The notes under the pieces were generated by a model. It was not told the origin of the DNA, did not search any database, and saw only the letters and a program-made list of their open reading frames with translations. The position numbers and the translations under genes are program-made. A stretch of DNA of 7,823 bases from Candidatus Aminicenantota bacterium (GTDB taxonomy: Bacteria > Acidobacteriota > Aminicenantia > Aminicenantales > Aminicenantaceae), in contig DAOUSP010000050.1 of assembly GCA_030627155.1 (NCBI GenBank), forward strand, positions 1-7,823, read 5' to 3'. This document shows positions 6,003 to 7,823 of this stretch, one piece after another. Each line of letters starts with the position of its first letter. The stretch's first letter is position 1.

Positions 6003-6061
6003 ATTTATAATGTAGAGATAGCATTTTATCTAATATTTATATTTAATGGGATCATAGATGA
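6003..6061 (+). promoter_or_regulatory. HNH-gene leader related to the methyltransferase leader, with a 7-codon leader ORF
   Basis: The sequence contains a -10-like TATAAT (6006-6011) and ends in GGATCATAGATGA (6049-6061), identical to the ribosome-binding/start region of the methyltransferase gene at 7213-7225. Here the ATG (6058-6060) opens only a 7-codon frame (MIGKNIR), closed by tandem TAA TAA (6079-6084). It is in the same frame as the HNH start 57 bases on. No good -35 box lies 17 bases upstream of TATAAT; TTGACT (5996-6001) with TAGCAT (6019-6024) is an alternative promoter. Confidence 0.45.
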
Positions 6062-6114
6062 TTGGGAAAAACATAAGATAATAAAATATTATAAGATTAA
6101 TTAAAAATCTCAGA

Positions 6115-7050
6115 ATGAAGCTCTACGTCGGTGTAACAGACAACGAATGGTTTGATTATCTTTCAAGCCTTCAGCCTCTCGATGAAGTAAATTTCTGGCA
6201 GCCTTCTCCAGGTCCTATTTTCAAAGCGCTTCAACCTGGAGAGCTATTCCTTTATAAACTGCACAGCCCAAGAGATTACATAGCAAGCGGAGGCATTTTT
6301 ACCTATGCCACAACTTTACCTATCAGTTTGGTCTGGAATTCATTCGGCATGAAAAACGGAGCCCCAACTTATGAAGAAATGAGAAGGCGGATTGTGAAAT
6401 ACCGGGGCGGTCAGGATAATCGCTTTGAGGATTTTCCCATAGGCTGCCTTCTTCTGACTCAGCCTTTTTTCTTTAAGGAGCCTCAAGGGTTTCCTCCGCC
6501 AGAATGGGCACCTAATATTGTTCGTGGAAAAAGCTATGATGTATCAAGCGAAGCGGGAAAATTCATTTTGAGAAAGGTCGAACAAAGGCTTGCCGCAAAA
6601 CAGAATATGTATATTGATAAAGAGGGAAGAGGCATTATTGAACCTCATGCCAGATACGGAGGAGGAATTCTAGTTAAGCCAAGGTTGGGCCAGGGTTCTT
6701 TCAGGGTCCTTGTTACAGATGCATATAATCGCTCCTGTGCTGTGACTCATGAAAAAGCATTACCTGTTTTAGAAGCTGCACACATTCGCTCTTATTCTGA
6801 TGGAGGACCGCATGCTGTAAACAATGGGCTTCTTCTTCGGAGCGATATGCACAAGCTCTTTGATACAGGATACATGACCATAACGCCCCAGTTACACATA
6901 GAAGTCAGCCGTCGCATCAGAGAGGAATTTGATAATGGGGAGTATTATTTCACATTTAAGGGCCAGTTAGTTAATAAGCCTAAAAGATATGAAGATTGCC
7001 CATCAGAGGAATTCCTCACTTGGCATAATGAAAATATATACAGAGGTTAA
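6115..7050 (+). CDS. HNH endonuclease (putative restriction endonuclease type)
   Basis: This 311-residue protein matches a family of HNH nucleases annotated as putative restriction endonucleases. The N-terminal domain begins KLYVGVTDNEWFDYL and contains NFWQPSPGPIFKALQPGELFLYKL (26-49); a role in substrate recognition is inferred. A linker with RYGGGILVKPRLGQGSFRVLV follows (180-200). The C-terminal HNH module has CAVT (208-211), LEAAHIRSYSDGG (219-231, His223), NNGLLLRSDMHKLFD (236-250, Asn237 and His246). The metal-binding and catalytic residues look intact. It has no clear Shine-Dalgarno sequence at its ATG, unlike most other genes here, so leader-dependent or low-level translation is possible. 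It lies 171 bases upstream of a DNA methyltransferase gene on the same strand and may be its restriction partner. Confidence 0.87.
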   Translation: MKLYVGVTDNEWFDYLSSLQPLDEVNFWQPSPGPIFKALQPGELFLYKLHSPRDYIASGGIFTYATTLPISLVWNSFGMKNGAPTYEEMRRRIVKYRGGQDNRFEDFPIGCLLLTQPFFFKEPQGFPPPEWAPNIVRGKSYDVSSEAGKFILRKVEQRLAAKQNMYIDKEGRGIIEPHARYGGGILVKPRLGQGSFRVLVTDAYNRSCAVTHEKALPVLEAAHIRSYSDGGPHAVNNGLLLRSDMHKLFDTGYMTITPQLHIEVSRRIREEFDNGEYYFTFKGQLVNKPKRYEDCPSEEFLTWHNENIYRG

Positions 7051-7131
7051 AAACTCCAACATTCGGACACAAGGAAATATGATACAAGTTTATTAGAAAT
7101 CTAAGAATAATATAAAGTGCATAATTTAAAT

Positions 7132-7144
7132 AAACAAATTGTTT
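7132..7144. promoter_or_regulatory. 13-base palindrome in the HNH-methyltransferase spacer
   Basis: AAACAA and TTGTTT flank a single central A. It lies upstream of the candidate -10 box TATATT (7167-7172) and its TTGTAT (7143-7148) partner at 18 bases' spacing, overlapping that -35 by two bases, where an operator could act. AT-rich palindromes of this length also arise by chance. Confidence 0.3.
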
Positions 7145-7163
7145 GTATGTCTTCAGATTTGCG

Positions 7164-7225
7164 ATTTATATTAATTTGTAAAAGAATAATCGAATCTATT
7201 TTAATATAGAGAGGATCATAGATGA
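7164..7225 (+). promoter_or_regulatory. Methyltransferase-gene leader and strong ribosome-binding site
   Basis: The segment begins ATTTATA, like the HNH leader at 6003, and ends with the same 13 bases GGATCATAGATGA at nearly the same distance (49 against 46 bases). Here the purine-rich GAGAGG (7209-7214) sits 7 bases before the true ATG (7222), a strong start. TATATT (7167-7172) is the -10 candidate. Confidence 0.45.
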
Positions 7226-7710
7226 AAAATGAAAGACTAAGGAAAAAAGATTCTGCAAGATTGACGTGGGATAGCAAGCCGAGGAGGGCGGCAAATCCAA
7301 AAGATATAGAATTTCAAACGGCGGAAGTAGTGATTCCAAATCCTCAGGTTGCAGGCGAATTGCCCCTCTCTTTCCGAGATGGTTTATTCGGCGAGGAAGA
7401 AATCGATAAACAGAAAATGAATCGCCTTATTTGGGGCGATAATCTCCTCGCCATGCAAGCCCTCTTGGCTCAGGGATATGAGGGGAAAATAAATCTAATC
7501 TATATAGACCCGCCATTTGATAGCAAGGCGGATTATTCTCATAGGATGGTGATTGAAGGAAATCAATTTACAAAAGAGCCTTCCATCATTGAGCGTTTTG
7601 CCTATAAAGATACATGGGCAGGAGGAACAGATTCATATTTGGATATGATATATCCTAGATTGCAACTAATGAAGAGGTTACTTGCAGAAGATGGATGCAT
7701 TCTAGTGTAG
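7222..7710 (+). pseudogene. DNA adenine-N6 methyltransferase, N-terminal part, interrupted by an insertion sequence
   Basis: This is the first 162 codons of a site-specific DNA methyltransferase that would add a methyl group to adenine N6. The catalytic motif is LIYIDPPFDSKADYS (92-106, DPPF at 96-99), preceded by RLIWGDNLLAMQALL (68-82), an arrangement usual in beta-class and type III-like enzymes. The reading frame then stops at TAG (7708-7710), right after LLAEDGCILV. In homologous enzymes this segment continues into further conserved sequence, and the S-adenosylmethionine-binding motif lies towards the C-terminus. The stop is formed at the junction with an IS630-like element read on the other strand, so the gene was disrupted and did not simply end. 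The remaining fragment should be inactive. Any 3' remainder would lie beyond the right edge. Confidence 0.85.
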
Positions 7711-7823
7711 TGTCTCAATAACGGCTTTACAATGGCCGATTTTTTCGAGGATTTGATCAACATTTTTAGACCACACGAATGGTTTGGGATTTTGATTATT
7801 AATCTGGATGAATTCCTGGATAG
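7702..7823 (-). CDS. IS630-family transposase, C-terminal end (cut by window edge)
   Basis: On the minus strand an open frame enters from the right edge and ends at TAG (7704-7702). Its roughly 39 residues contain IQEFIQINNQ followed by NPKPFVWSKNVDQIL, the well-known C-terminal signature of IS630-family (Tc1/mariner-like) transposases, which carry a DDE catalytic core further upstream in the protein. The core lies outside the window. The final codons appear to run out of the element into the interrupted methyltransferase gene, which supplies the stop codon. Confidence 0.85.
   Translation of the reverse strand, partial: IQEFIQINNQNPKPFVWSKNVDQILEKIGHCKAVIETLH
7708..7823. mobile_element. Left-hand end of an IS630-like insertion sequence
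   Basis: Homology to the methyltransferase family stops at about 7707, and the IS630 transposase tail occupies the rest. Elements of this family insert at TA and duplicate it. TA at 7708-7709 is the most likely target copy because GTG (7705-7707) still encodes the Val expected in the host protein. TA at 7703-7704 is the alternative. The element would then begin GTGTCTCAATAACGG. The other end and its inverted repeat are outside the window. Confidence 0.7.

Larger units (their letters stand above)
5621..6114. other. Gene-free stretch between the phosphoesterase and HNH genes
   Basis: About 490 bases without a believable gene. Bases 5621-5818 hold nothing I can name apart from a 24-codon open frame with no ribosome-binding site. 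Then come the phased GACA array (5819-5876), T-rich sequence with a weak TAGAAA/TTTCTA inverted repeat near 5938-5965, and the leader of the HNH gene (6003-6061). A strong -35-like TTGACA (5859-5864) is followed by TATCAT only after 19 bases, so it is a poor promoter candidate. Confidence 0.6.

Overview
The window is a moderately AT-rich bacterial segment that looks like an accessory or defence-type region, not a conserved chromosomal block. Genes have recognisable Shine-Dalgarno sequences (AbiEi, the glycosylase, the phosphoesterase and the methyltransferase). The taxon cannot be fixed from the sequence. The amidase has a possible lipobox and looks like those of Bacteroidota and other Gram-negatives. 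The intergenic repeats and mobile-element traces would suit an environmental, repeat-rich genome. Base composition seems to shift between blocks: the AbiE genes are clearly AT-rich, and the glycosylase-like gene is richer in G+C. This suggests a mosaic.

Layout from left to right. (1) The 3' part of an amidase-signature enzyme (+), whose start lies outside the window. (2) A structured repeat block (about 1533-1722) lying between convergent genes and carrying a terminator-like hairpin for each direction. (3) A complete AbiE-type toxin-antitoxin operon on the minus strand (abiEi antitoxin, then abiEii nucleotidyltransferase toxin). It has a near-consensus promoter with an inverted repeat between the -35 and -10 boxes, a good candidate autoregulatory operator. 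(4) A roughly 430-base non-coding stretch with that promoter, a stem-loop, a small tandem repeat and a second copy of the repeat block (about 3611-3759). (5) A uracil-DNA-glycosylase-superfamily protein (-). (6) A divergent spacer with a probable fossil of a transposase C-terminus. (7) A calcineurin-like metallophosphoesterase (+). (8) A roughly 490-base gene-free stretch with an exactly 10-base-phased GACA repeat. (9) An HNH endonuclease of the putative-restriction-enzyme type (+). (10) The N-terminal part of a DNA adenine methyltransferase (+), cut off by an insertion sequence whose IS630-like transposase C-terminus is read on the minus strand at the right edge.

Two gene systems can be supported. 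One is the AbiE toxin-antitoxin pair, bracketed by the two direct repeat blocks. The other is a candidate restriction-modification pair (HNH nuclease plus N6-adenine methyltransferase), whose genes share a related leader with an identical 13-base ribosome-binding/start motif. The methyltransferase appears inactivated in this genome. The best leads for something undescribed are the two-hairpin repeat blocks with base changes that keep the stem, the phased GACA array, and the shared leaders of the nuclease and methyltransferase genes.
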